A stretch of DNA of 64,000 bases from positions 62,001 to 126,000 of the forward strand of contig JAFPXD010000057.1 of the NCBI GenBank assembly GCA_017394835.1, read 5' to 3'. This DNA is from Clostridia bacterium. GTDB taxonomy: Bacteria; Bacillota; Clostridia; Christensenellales; CAG-138. Both the position numbers and the translations under genes were made by a program. This document shows positions 16,258-24,538 of this stretch, in pieces (the stretch's first letter is position 1; each line of letters starts with the position of its first letter). The notes beneath the pieces are model-generated. The model saw only the letters and a list, made by a program, of their open reading frames with translations, was not told where the DNA came from and did not search any database.

Positions 16258-17517
16258 TCACAGCTTTACCGTGTGTCTTTTAAGCTTTCCGCTTTCAAGA
16301 TCGCCGTAATAAATATAAGCGTGTTCCCTGCGGATATCGACTCCCCGTATGAATGCGGGAAGCATGAACGCCGTCTCCTCGAAAGAGAGCTTCTTCATGG
16401 CCGCGGCGCGGGAGAAGAATTCCGCCGCCTGTTCTTCGGGAAGGGACAGAAGCTTTATCTCCCTCCGTATCCTGCGAAGACGTCGTGCAAGCATAACGCG
16501 TTCATCCGCGCGAAGTTCGAGCCTTGATTGGAGCTTTTCAGACCGCGAACCTTCGGAAACGGCGGCCATATCCCTCTTGAAACCGCGTTCGGACAGCCTC
16601 AGTTCATGCGCGGCGCGTTCTTCGGCTTGCTTTGCTCTTTCAAGCTCGGGTCGGACGTATTCTTTGAAAAGCCTTTCCGTATCGCAATTCGACGCGCTTT
16701 TGGCGGCGCATAGGATCGCCTCGCCTATGAGCTTGTCCGCTGTGAAAACCGCGATCGCCTCTCCCCCGCTCCCGATCAGCCTTTCGCGCAGAATACACCT
16801 TGCGCGCAGATCGTTATCCTCGATCGGGTCGCGTTCCCTTGCGGCGAACCATTGCGCAAGGTTTATGATGGGAGGCGTCTCGGTCCCCTGCTTGGATCGG
16901 AGCCCGAGATAACGAGAATTTCTGAGCGCCGTATAGACCGTCGTATTGGTAAACGGCTTTCTGCGGCCATCAAGCAGGGCGTTTGCCATCTCGCGCAAGG
17001 AGCTTACGCTCACGCCCTTTGCAAATGCTTCGAAAACCGCGCGTATCACGGGAGCGAGAACGGGATCCTTCGAAATGCCGCTTTCGGAATTCGCATATCC
17101 TATCGGCGTTTTTTGAAGGCTGTTTTCGTGCACTTCGGGATACGGTATTACCGAGCCGTATTCCCGTCTGCCTGCCAGATCGCCCTTGAAATAAAGATCA
17201 GTAACGAGCACGGCGTCATGCCGCGGATCCCTGAACGAGCCGTCCGCAAAAACGAGGCGCGTGCCGTTTCGCCGGAAAAAGAGCTCGTTTTCAAGGCACA
17301 TATACCTATCCGAACCGAGGTGGGAATAGGATGGCATAAGGATCGTTACATCCTCCGCGAGCTTCGCCGCGTTCTGCAGACCTCTGAGAGCCCTGTAATC
17401 ATCCGGCCCGTCACAGGCGATAAGCTCCGGCGCGGCGCCTCTATGCGCGGCGTATTCTTCAATAACGGAGCGGCCCGCATCATGCGGACCGCCCCTGTAA
17501 TAGCCTATCAGCCTCAT
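16258..17517 (-). CDS. Serine recombinase relative lacking catalytic residues
   Basis: This 419-residue protein has the layout of a large serine recombinase. Residues 1-100 resemble the resolvase domain, about 135-205 the Recombinase domain (TPIGYANSESGISKDP, LRNSRYLGL), 285-360 a basic coiled coil, and the end (FIRGVDIRREHAYIYYGD) the usual terminal strands. The nucleophilic serine expected after the first arginine (YxRVS) is replaced: the sequence is YYRGG at 6-10. The second catalytic motif RLxR reads HLGS (66-69). The zinc-ribbon cysteine pairs are missing. The frame is intact, so this looks like a retained, inactive protein that may bind DNA. It starts one base after the DUF885 gene stop and is last in the envelope operon. 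Confidence 0.72.
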   Translation of the reverse strand: MRLIGYYRGGPHDAGRSVIEEYAAHRGAAPELIACDGPDDYRALRGLQNAAKLAEDVTILMPSYSHLGSDRYMCLENELFFRRNGTRLVFADGSFRDPRHDAVLVTDLYFKGDLAGRREYGSVIPYPEVHENSLQKTPIGYANSESGISKDPVLAPVIRAVFEAFAKGVSVSSLREMANALLDGRRKPFTNTTVYTALRNSRYLGLRSKQGTETPPIINLAQWFAARERDPIEDNDLRARCILRERLIGSGGEAIAVFTADKLIGEAILCAAKSASNCDTERLFKEYVRPELERAKQAEERAAHELRLSERGFKRDMAAVSEGSRSEKLQSRLELRADERVMLARRLRRIRREIKLLSLPEEQAAEFFSRAAAMKKLSFEETAFMLPAFIRGVDIRREHAYIYYGDLESGKLKRHTVKL

Positions 17518-17518
17518 T

Positions 17519-19375
17519 TTATTTCATCTTATCCAGAAGGATGTTCATGTAAGTGGGCCCGAAGCTCAAATACTTATCGAAGAACGCCTTATGCTGTTCC
17601 TCATTGCGGGGGTTCGCATTCTCGTAGATCTCGTGGAAATACGAATATCCCACCGCGTAGGGCATCGCGTAATCGGGCATGGTTACAGCATACTCATAAA
17701 ATATGTCCGCCGCTTCCTCAAGGCCGAAATCGGAAAGATAATCGGCGGTATCCTTCTCCGTCCAGCCCTCGCGGTTGACCATGAAGCTGACGTAAGCGGG
17801 GATGAAAATGTTGCAGAACGTGCTGTTGGTATTGGTGAGGATGCAAAGATCCCTTCCGAGATCGCGGCAGTGATCCGCTACGAAATGCTCCGTGAATACC
17901 GTCCAGCCCTCGGCATAACCCGTGGGCTCAGCTATCTGCTGGGAGAGCGGGAAGCCCGCATCCCTCGTATAAAGGTACTGGTACATGTGCCCGGGGATCG
18001 CCTCATGCGCTATCGTGAAAACGTCGTCGGAGCCTTCCGAAGTGGGATTGATAAGCATGAGGTTATCATTGTAATCATCGAAGGAGGCGGTAAGATATGC
18101 CGCGGGGCTGAAATCCTCGGCTATATCCTCCGGCACGTTGATATACTTGAGATCGTATTCGGGCATGGCGGGATAGTAATCCTCCGCCAGCTTCTTCAGC
18201 CAAACGAGGTTATCGTCTATGGAGCCGAAGGTTATGGTATCGCCGAACTTATCGAAAAGATCGTCCGGGCCGTTATAGACGGCGAACGAGAGCTCATAGA
18301 AGGTATCGGCTCCCATTGTCTCGATCTTATCGAGGATGGTGTCGAGATCGTCCAGAGATGCGCCCTCCTCCTTGACCTTGAGCTCAAAATACTTAACGGC
18401 CATTTCGCCGCGCTTCACAGCTCCGACGAAGGGAGTGCAGTCCCCCCTGTGGGATTCGAGGGTATCGGCAAGACGGCTGTATGCGGGCAGGACGTGATTC
18501 ATGACGGCGTCCGTATTGCGGCTGCGGAGCGCCTCACATTCGGCGTCGGTAAAGCCAAGCTCTTTGGCCTTTTCTATAACGTCTTCAAAATAGGTTATGA
18601 GCATGCTCTCGCTGCCCTTTTCCGCTATGCCGCGGCAGGATTCCACCACCTGATCCAAAGCCGTCTCGCACATGAAGAGGCCCTGTTCGGCCTTTTCCGC
18701 CTCAAACACTTCTACCTGACCCAGGAGCCTTTCCATATCCTCAACGAGGCGGAGATAGCTTTCAACGTCATCCGTGCAGCGTATGTTGAAGCACGCGATC
18801 GAAAGCGGCAGCATGGTGTGGAGGCCGTTCAAGGGCTCCAGAGGCTCGTCATAGTAATAGAAGTCCTCATGCTCGACGGCAAGCTCAAGGGAGCATTTGA
18901 GCGCCTCGTAAGCATTGGCGTTCCTTTCGGTAAGCTTGGAAGGATCTATCGCGCCGAGCCTTGCAAGATAATCGCGGGCGCTTTCGATGCTTTCCTTATG
19001 CGCATCATATGTGAGCTCGCCCCAAGTGGGATCGACGTCTGCGCGGTCGATGCCGTATTTGGCGGGATCGGAAACTATGTACTGGTTATAATTGCTGATG
19101 CTTGCCGTGACCTGCTCCCTGAAAAAATCGAGATCGAGCGCAAGGAACGCCTCATCCTCGGCGGAAACGGCGGCCTCAGTGGGCGCGGGAGTCGCTTCAT
19201 CGGTGGGAGCTGCGGTCTCTGCAGCCGCCTCCGTGGGAGCGGCGGTCGCCTCGCCGGAAGGGTCTTCGGTCTTGGCGGGCTCGGTGGGCTTGGGGAACAG
19301 GGGCTCGAGGAACTTGCAGCCCACAAGCGAGAACGCCATGATCAGCGCAAGAATCAGTCCGACAGTCTTTTTCAT
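17519..19375 (-). CDS. DUF885-family lipoprotein, probable metallopeptidase
   Basis: This secreted protein of about 618 residues has a lipobox (FSLVGC) and a linker of Ala/Thr/Pro/Glu repeats (about 25-68). The DUF885 domain follows, with the histidine motif HEAIPGH at about 457-463 and the downstream EPTGYAEGWTVFTEH. The HExxxxH arrangement and the later glutamate suggest a zinc-dependent peptidase; activity has not been shown for most of the family. Of two adjacent ATG codons the second (19375) is better spaced from AAGGAGG. The 62-base spacer upstream holds two GC-rich hairpins (19389-19406 and 19423-19436) without T-runs, which may tune expression within the operon. Confidence 0.85.
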   Translation of the reverse strand: MKKTVGLILALIMAFSLVGCKFLEPLFPKPTEPAKTEDPSGEATAAPTEAAAETAAPTDEATPAPTEAAVSAEDEAFLALDLDFFREQVTASISNYNQYIVSDPAKYGIDRADVDPTWGELTYDAHKESIESARDYLARLGAIDPSKLTERNANAYEALKCSLELAVEHEDFYYYDEPLEPLNGLHTMLPLSIACFNIRCTDDVESYLRLVEDMERLLGQVEVFEAEKAEQGLFMCETALDQVVESCRGIAEKGSESMLITYFEDVIEKAKELGFTDAECEALRSRNTDAVMNHVLPAYSRLADTLESHRGDCTPFVGAVKRGEMAVKYFELKVKEEGASLDDLDTILDKIETMGADTFYELSFAVYNGPDDLFDKFGDTITFGSIDDNLVWLKKLAEDYYPAMPEYDLKYINVPEDIAEDFSPAAYLTASFDDYNDNLMLINPTSEGSDDVFTIAHEAIPGHMYQYLYTRDAGFPLSQQIAEPTGYAEGWTVFTEHFVADHCRDLGRDLCILTNTNSTFCNIFIPAYVSFMVNREGWTEKDTADYLSDFGLEEAADIFYEYAVTMPDYAMPYAVGYSYFHEIYENANPRNEEQHKAFFDKYLSFGPTYMNILLDKMK

Positions 19376-19440
19376 CATATCCTCCTTGAAGCCCGGACGC
19401 GGGCTTTGGTTATCGTTTTACCGGGGCTTCCGCCCCTTTA

Positions 19441-20508
19441 TCAAAATCCCAGGGAAGCGGCGTGCTCATACAGCTTATCGAGATTTCTTTCAACAAGCTC
19501 TATCAACACCGCGTCGGGGGATCTTTCGTCAATGTAAGAGGTATCGTAGGGGAAATAGCTCGTCATAAAGAGGCTGCCCACGCCCTCGCTCAAAATGGGC
19601 TGCAGCGAGCGGCCGAACGAATCGTGATAGAACAAGAGGCTTATTGAGTTCGCGCCTGATTCCGTCTCGACCGTTTTATCCCTGTCGAAATTTATCGGGC
19701 GGGCGGAGGTATAGCTGTGCAGCTTCGGATAGATGATGCGTTCCTCCGGATAATCGGTCGAAGGATAGACGAAGTTGTGAAGATCGCCCATCCTGTCGGT
19801 AACGGTCTCATACAGATCGGGATCGCGCACTTCGAGCCCGAAGCGCTCCGCAATGGCGTTATAAACGAGCATAGCGCCGTAATTGTTCCAATGGGAATCA
19901 TGCCTGTAATACACAGAGCGGCGCTTCTTCGCTTCCAGAAGGATCGCTTTAGCATCAATATAATCGACGCCCCGGGCAATGAGCGCTTCCCGCAGCAGAT
20001 CGATATTGCGCGGAGCATCCGTCGGGCGAAGATACGAAGGCATGAGCTCGGGATAGACGGTGGCCTTGTTGGGAGCCGTCATGAACGCGAATTGCATCCC
20101 GCGCTCTTCGAGCTTATTCCGCATATCCGAAAGATAATCCGCTATTGTGTTTATCTGTTCTTCCGTAAGGCCGTTTATGCCGAGGTAATCTTCGACCGTC
20201 TCGCCGTAAAAAATGTTGTGATCCTTGCCTATTACGGCGTTCGTACCGTTCACGTCCTTCAAAAGGGCTATATCGGCGGCGTTGAACGCGGTCACGACGT
20301 ATTCGCGCAGGGCGTAATTATCATCGACGTATTTATCGAATTGAGCGGCGAAGCGTGTGTTGAAGCCTTCTTCCGTAAAAAGCTTTGGGAGCTTTGCCAG
20401 CACACGGTTTTCGCGGTTCGCGTTCTTATACCCGCAGAACATCAGCACAGAGGGCACGAGCAGCGCGGCGAGAACGATCATTATGAATGCAAGCTTGAGT
20501 TTTTTCAT
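19441..20508 (-). CDS. DHHW/AlgX-like SGNH-fold protein
   Basis: This 355-residue protein has an N-terminal membrane anchor (about 5-25) and an external domain of the AlgX/AlgJ/DltD type. It carries YYRHDSHWNNYGA, with the conserved Asp-x-His pair, and a late FYHDSFGR with the serine and aspartate of such domains. These proteins receive acyl groups from a membrane MBOAT partner and place them on extracellular polymers. Its gene follows the MBOAT gene by 11 bases, which is strong context. The ATG at 20508 is preceded by AAGGAGGAGG, whereas the longer frame from 20577 would start inside the MBOAT gene. Confidence 0.85.
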   Translation of the reverse strand: MKKLKLAFIMIVLAALLVPSVLMFCGYKNANRENRVLAKLPKLFTEEGFNTRFAAQFDKYVDDNYALREYVVTAFNAADIALLKDVNGTNAVIGKDHNIFYGETVEDYLGINGLTEEQINTIADYLSDMRNKLEERGMQFAFMTAPNKATVYPELMPSYLRPTDAPRNIDLLREALIARGVDYIDAKAILLEAKKRRSVYYRHDSHWNNYGAMLVYNAIAERFGLEVRDPDLYETVTDRMGDLHNFVYPSTDYPEERIIYPKLHSYTSARPINFDRDKTVETESGANSISLLFYHDSFGRSLQPILSEGVGSLFMTSYFPYDTSYIDERSPDAVLIELVERNLDKLYEHAASLGF

Positions 20509-20519
20509 CGTCCTCCTCC

Positions 20520-21923
20520 TTAAAACTGCGTATAGATCGAGGGGTTGTAATTGCCCGAAGCTATGAAGAACAGGCACAGCACGAGCAATACGAGCGCCGC
20601 GGAGTATCGAAGCGCGAAGCGGAGCTTGGGCTTATCCTCAAGCTTGCCGTCTATCACGGATGCGATGGGAGTCGCCGCAGCGGCGCCCGCGATAAGCGCC
20701 GCGATAACGGTCGGCTTCAATACCGAGGAGAGCGCAGCGATCGTGCCGCCGCCTATATCGAAACGGGAAAACATACTGCCTATCATGGAGAAGGCGTATG
20801 AGACGTCGGGCGAATTGAATATGACGAAGCCCACCGTAACGGCGATGATCGTATAGACCCACGTGATGATCTTCGGCAGGCGGAGCTTGGTTTTTTTCAG
20901 GTAGTTTTCCGCAAGGAGGAACAAGCCGTTATACGCTCCCCAAAGCACGAAGGTCCAGTTGGCGCCATGCCAAAGGCCCGTCAGAAGGAATACGGCGATC
21001 TTGTTGACGCCCGTGCGGAAGGCGCCCTTTCTGTTGCCGCCAAGTGGGATATAGACGTAATCGCGGAACCACCTTGAAAGGGTGATATGCCACCTGCGCC
21101 AGAAATCGGTCATACTGTATGCGATATAGGGGTGATCGAAATTCTTAGGTATCGGCAGGCCGAACATCATTCCAATGCCTATCGCCATCTGCGAATAGCC
21201 CGCGAAATCGAAATAGATCTGCAGAAGGAAGCATATCGCGCCCGCCCACGCGAAGGCGGCGTTGAGTTCCGAAGGCGCAAGCGACCACACGAACGAAGTC
21301 ACCCTGCCCATCGTGTTTGCGATAATGAGCTTCATCGCAAGGCCGATAATGAAGAGCCGGATGCCCTCGGCTGCGCCGTCAACCGTGATCTTTATTTCAT
21401 CCAGCGCCTTTTCAATGAAGGACCAGCGGATTATAGGCCCCTGAACGAGCTGGCCGAAGAATGAGATATAGAGCAGGAATTTGCCTATATCGCGGGTCGG
21501 CTTCACGTCGCCGCGATAAACGTCTATAACGTATGAGAGCGTCTGGAACGTGAAGAAGCTTATCCCGAGCGGGCTCGGTATCCCGGGGACGGGCAGCGAC
21601 GCACCGAACACGGAATTCACGGAATTCACTGCAAAGGCCGCGTATTTGAATACGGCGAGCAGGCCTATATTGAATACCGCCGCGATCACGAGAGGGAGCT
21701 TGCGGCCCTTCCCTTCCCGCCTGCCTATCCACAGCGCAATAAAAAAGTTTACCGCCGCGGAGGCAAGCATCAAAATGACGTAATAAAGCTCGCCCCATGC
21801 ATAAAACACGAGGCTTGCGGCAATAAGAAGCCAACTGCGCGCCTTTGCCCACGGCAATACGAGGGTCAAAAGAAACGCAGCCGGCAGGAATATGAACAGG
21901 AAGGTTGTTGACGCGAATTCCAA
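20520..21923 (-). CDS. MBOAT O-acyltransferase, AlgI/DltB-like
   Basis: This 467-residue polytopic membrane protein has about ten helices and transfers acyl groups across the membrane to extracellular sugars. The MBOAT signature is clear: a conserved YFDFAGYSQMAIGIG segment, DFWRRWHITLSRWFRDYVYIPLGG, and the catalytic histidine in LTGLWHGANWTF. It probably begins at a TTG, with GGAG eight bases upstream. The AlgX-like partner follows directly. Substrate is unknown; peptidoglycan, a teichoic acid or a capsule sugar are all possible. Confidence 0.93.
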   Translation of the reverse strand: MEFASTTFLFIFLPAAFLLTLVLPWAKARSWLLIAASLVFYAWGELYYVILMLASAAVNFFIALWIGRREGKGRKLPLVIAAVFNIGLLAVFKYAAFAVNSVNSVFGASLPVPGIPSPLGISFFTFQTLSYVIDVYRGDVKPTRDIGKFLLYISFFGQLVQGPIIRWSFIEKALDEIKITVDGAAEGIRLFIIGLAMKLIIANTMGRVTSFVWSLAPSELNAAFAWAGAICFLLQIYFDFAGYSQMAIGIGMMFGLPIPKNFDHPYIAYSMTDFWRRWHITLSRWFRDYVYIPLGGNRKGAFRTGVNKIAVFLLTGLWHGANWTFVLWGAYNGLFLLAENYLKKTKLRLPKIITWVYTIIAVTVGFVIFNSPDVSYAFSMIGSMFSRFDIGGGTIAALSSVLKPTVIAALIAGAAAATPIASVIDGKLEDKPKLRFALRYSAALVLLVLCLFFIASGNYNPSIYTQF

Positions 21924-21937
21924 TTATCAGGCTCCAA

Positions 21938-22495
21938 TCAATCGGAGTAGCTGGGAGAATAGACGTAGAACTCGGTGAGGACGTCGTCCACGAAACGGAA
22001 CTGGATCCTCATTTCGGAGATCTTTTCGGGATCGCCGGATTCGGTATAGGTCACATACCAGCCGTCGTCAAAGAAGTTTTCGCCATAGGCCTTTACGACC
22101 TCCTCACGGGAAGCGCCTATGCCTATGCCGCGGGTGGTCTTGTAATCGCCGCCGGTGACGGAGAACATTTCAATAACGTCCTTATCGTCAACGGGAACAG
22201 TGCTCACGACTATGCCTTCGTAGGTGAAGGTCTTGTCATAGCCTTCGTAAACGCAGCTTATCGTCTCCGCATACTTATAATCGGAGCCGAGCGCTTCGAG
22301 CACTTCCTTGCTGTCAACTCGGACGGGATAGGTCTTGCCGCCGATGACCAGCGCCATGTCGAAATCATTGCTGAAGGGCTTGCCCGTCATATCGACGGGC
22401 TCTTCGGTGGGCTTTTCCTCCGTCTTACAGGCAGCAAGCGCGGCGATGAAGACCAAGGCGAGCAAAAGAGCGGTGAGTTTTACGAAGGTTTTCAT
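21938..22495 (-). CDS. Small lipoprotein of unknown function
   Basis: This 185-residue secreted protein has a signal peptide and lipobox (ALAAC), a short Glu/Pro/Thr linker and a beta-rich domain. The sequence GIGIGASREEVVKAYG resembles the repeated unit of small envelope proteins of the SmpA/BamE-like or DUF type, where a helix follows a GxSxxEV turn; I cannot name the family. AAAGGAG precedes the start. It lies between the VanX-like gene and the MBOAT gene with gaps of 12 to 14 bases. Confidence 0.8.
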   Translation of the reverse strand: MKTFVKLTALLLALVFIAALAACKTEEKPTEEPVDMTGKPFSNDFDMALVIGGKTYPVRVDSKEVLEALGSDYKYAETISCVYEGYDKTFTYEGIVVSTVPVDDKDVIEMFSVTGGDYKTTRGIGIGASREEVVKAYGENFFDDGWYVTYTESGDPEKISEMRIQFRFVDDVLTEFYVYSPSYSD

Positions 22496-22507
22496 GTATA
22501 TTCTCCT

Positions 22508-23677
22508 TTAATTATTCGGTGTAAAGCCGAGCTGCGCGGCGGTAAATCTGGGTATCTCGGTCATGTCGATATCGAGCACCATGAAGGTCTTGTAATCGGT
22601 ATCGGAAAAATGCCACCATTCGGTGTTTATGAGCTTGAACCCGCTTTCGAGCATCACGTTGGTCATATAATCGACGTTCCTGCGCTGCTCCTTCGTCCAC
22701 TGATCCCGGCTCGAACGATAGACGAGCTTCGTGAAGGTATGCATGGGAGTGGGGAAATCAAGCTCCCTGCCGTCCGGCCCTATAAGGGTCATATCGACGG
22801 CGGCGCCCCTGTTGTGATTTGAAGCGCTGTTGTAGGGATTTGCGATATAGGCGGAATTCTGCACTATATCGTAAAGGATGTACTGGACGGATTTGGGGCG
22901 GTAACAATCGTAAAGCTTGATGGTATAGCCGTCTTCTGCAAAGCGTTTTGCCGCCGCCGCGAGCTTATAAGCCGTCGCTATCTGCATTACGGGAACGGGA
23001 GAGTTATACAGCACCTGCCCCGTAAAATTTTCGGGAGTGGCGAATATCTGATAGATCTCGATATTCGGGATAATGAGCCTTATGTCTATGAACTCAGCCG
23101 AAAGGGTTATGGGATCGCCGTTTTCATCCAGCTCGAGATCCCCGTTCTTATCCGTCTTATATTCGAACCTCGGGGAAAGGTAGCCGTAAAGGGTCTCCTC
23201 CGCGGGGACTATGTATGAGCTCTTGCAGTAGCAGGTCTTATTTTTGTAAACTACCTGAGAGAAGCCCCCTTCAAGCTCGCATACGAAGCCGACCGTTTCC
23301 TCATAGCCCAATCTCCCGACTATTTCCGAATCCATATCGGGCGCTTTGCGCAGATTCAGCGTGTTCACCCTGCTCTTGTAGAGCACCGCGGGAGTCGGCT
23401 CGGGAGTTTTGGTGGGCTTTGGCGTGGGCTCCGGAGTGGGCTCGGGAGTGGGGGTCGGCGTGGGAGTCGGAGTAGGAGTGGGAGTCGGAGCAGGAGTGGG
23501 AGCGGGGGTCGGCGCGGGAGTCGGAGTCGGCGTGGGAGTCGGCGTGGGAGTGGGGGCCGGCGTTGGCTCCGCAGTCGACACTACCACGACCGGCGGCTCG
23601 GGCTTATTCGGTTTTGCACAGCCTCCGAACGACGCAAGCACGGCGGCGATCATCAGCCAGGCCAATACCTTTTTCAT
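22508..23677 (-). CDS. Surface lipoprotein: SH3 domain plus VanX-like D-Ala-D-Ala dipeptidase
   Basis: This 389-residue lipoprotein (lipobox ASFGGC, Cys20) has a Pro-Thr linker (about 36-97), a bacterial SH3 domain (about 100-165, [17 protein letters not shown]) and an M15D peptidase domain. Zinc ligands are His288 and Asp295 in [10 protein letters not shown] and His356 in EWWH, with Glu353 as the likely base; [10 protein letters not shown] contains the family arginine. VanX enzymes split D-Ala-D-Ala. This one is exported and tethered, which points to peptide trimming in the wall rather than cytoplasmic resistance. GGAGG before the start lies inside the preceding gene. Confidence 0.88.
   Translation of the reverse strand: MKKVLAWLMIAAVLASFGGCAKPNKPEPPVVVVSTAEPTPAPTPTPTPTPTPTPAPTPAPTPAPTPTPTPTPTPTPTPEPTPEPTPKPTKTPEPTPAVLYKSRVNTLNLRKAPDMDSEIVGRLGYEETVGFVCELEGGFSQVVYKNKTCYCKSSYIVPAEETLYGYLSPRFEYKTDKNGDLELDENGDPITLSAEFIDIRLIIPNIEIYQIFATPENFTGQVLYNSPVPVMQIATAYKLAAAAKRFAEDGYTIKLYDCYRPKSVQYILYDIVQNSAYIANPYNSASNHNRGAAVDMTLIGPDGRELDFPTPMHTFTKLVYRSSRDQWTKEQRRNVDYMTNVMLESGFKLINTEWWHFSDTDYKTFMVLDIDMTEIPRFTAAQLGFTPNN
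23387..23572 (-). repeat. Pro-Thr coding repeat tract
   Basis: A six-base-periodic tract on the minus strand encodes about 60 residues of Pro-Thr, Pro-Ala and Pro-Glu repeats between the lipobox and SH3 domain of the dipeptidase. It is a wall-spanning linker and a likely site of length variation by slippage. Confidence 0.85.
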
Positions 23678-23680
23678 TTT

Positions 23681-24400
23681 TTAATTGCCTCCGGCAGCTT
23701 CAAGCGCTTCCTTATCGGTGGGATCGTATCCCTTCTTGGTGATGGGCGGCGGCTCGGGGCTTTGGGTGCCCTTCGGGGAGCCGTTGACTATTTCGAGCTT
23801 CGTTCCGGGCGGGCAGTGCTTGTAAATGAACTTTGCCGCTTCCGTAACCATGCGGAGGCATCCGCCCGTGTTCTCGGTGCCTATGCCCATCTCGCCGTTA
23901 TAATAGCGCGGCCAGATCTTCGAAGGGTTCTGCGAGCCGTACATGGGCGAATGGATGAACAGGTTGCCCCAATACGGAGTGGCGTACTGCGCGCTGCCGC
24001 CCAAGGGGAAATCATGCCAGCGCTCACGGTCCTCCTCCCCGGCGAGGGTGAAGATACCCGTGGGAGTCCTCGTCCCGCCATGAGCGATGCGGTAACGGTT
24101 CACAACTACGGTATAGTTGAAGTTCTCATCCTTGCCGAATATTGTGAGCGTGAAAGAGCCCTTCTCCACGTAAAGGTAGTAGGGATGCTCCGGATCGGGA
24201 TCTACGGGAGGAGTGGGCTCGGGCGTATCGGTCGGCTCCGGCACCTCGGTGGGAACGGCGGTCGGCCCGGCGGTCAATTCGGGCAAGGGAGTGCCTATAT
24301 CGACCTCCTGTGCGGGGCCTTCCTCCTTTTCGGCGCAGCCGGCGGGGATAATCGCCGCAAGCACCAGCAATATTATTAAAAAGCTTTTGATAATTCTCAT
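23681..24400 (-). CDS. L,D-transpeptidase (YkuD) lipoprotein
   Basis: This 239-residue exported lipoprotein (IIPAGC lipobox) has a Pro/Thr/Glu linker and a YkuD domain from about residue 75. Active-site features are [11 protein letters not shown], the histidine in LFIHSPMY and the catalytic cysteine in ENTGGCLRM. Such enzymes make 3-3 peptidoglycan cross-links or attach proteins to the wall and resist most beta-lactams. The ATG at 24400 is preferred to an adjacent TTG. It is the first gene of the seven-gene envelope operon and has a clear promoter. Confidence 0.92.
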   Translation of the reverse strand: MRIIKSFLIILLVLAAIIPAGCAEKEEGPAQEVDIGTPLPELTAGPTAVPTEVPEPTDTPEPTPPVDPDPEHPYYLYVEKGSFTLTIFGKDENFNYTVVVNRYRIAHGGTRTPTGIFTLAGEEDRERWHDFPLGGSAQYATPYWGNLFIHSPMYGSQNPSKIWPRYYNGEMGIGTENTGGCLRMVTEAAKFIYKHCPPGTKLEIVNGSPKGTQSPEPPPITKKGYDPTDKEALEAAGGN

Positions 24401-24430
24401 CAAATGCCCCCAGTATAGCTATTATATCTC

Positions 24431-24459
24431 ATTATAACACCAAATCGTCTTCAATTCAA
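24431..24459 (-). promoter_or_regulatory. Sigma-A promoter of the envelope operon
   Basis: On the minus strand TTGAAT (24459-24454) and TATAAT (24436-24431) are spaced by 17 bases, 30 bases before the L,D-transpeptidase start. It is back to back with the DUF512 promoter. Confidence 0.8.
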
Positions 24460-24491
24460 TATTAACATGCTCATTTTGCTCATTTATATAA

Positions 24492-24520
24492 TTGAACGCG
24501 GCCTGATTTTATGTTATAAT
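24492..24520 (+). promoter_or_regulatory. Sigma-A promoter of the DUF512-der operon
   Basis: TTGAAC (24492-24497) and TATAAT (24515-24520) are 17 bases apart, 18 bases before the DUF512 ATG. Confidence 0.83.
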
Positions 24521-24538
24521 AGAATTTACGGAGGCAGT

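Noticed and set aside
16258-17517. Evidence of an integrated mobile element around the recombinase-like gene
   Set aside because: No phage or conjugation genes, attachment-site repeats or composition change were seen, and the protein lacks catalytic residues.
17591-19537. A 648-residue open frame opposite the DUF885 gene
   Set aside because: The minus strand encodes a complete lipoprotein with catalytic motifs; the opposite frame shows no recognisable protein.
23387-23572. Short periodic repeats considered as a CRISPR array
   Set aside because: The period is six bases with no spacers, and it encodes a Pro-Thr linker.
23409-23684. Gly-Val repeat protein on the plus strand
   Set aside because: It is the complement of the Pro-Thr linker of the VanX-like lipoprotein.
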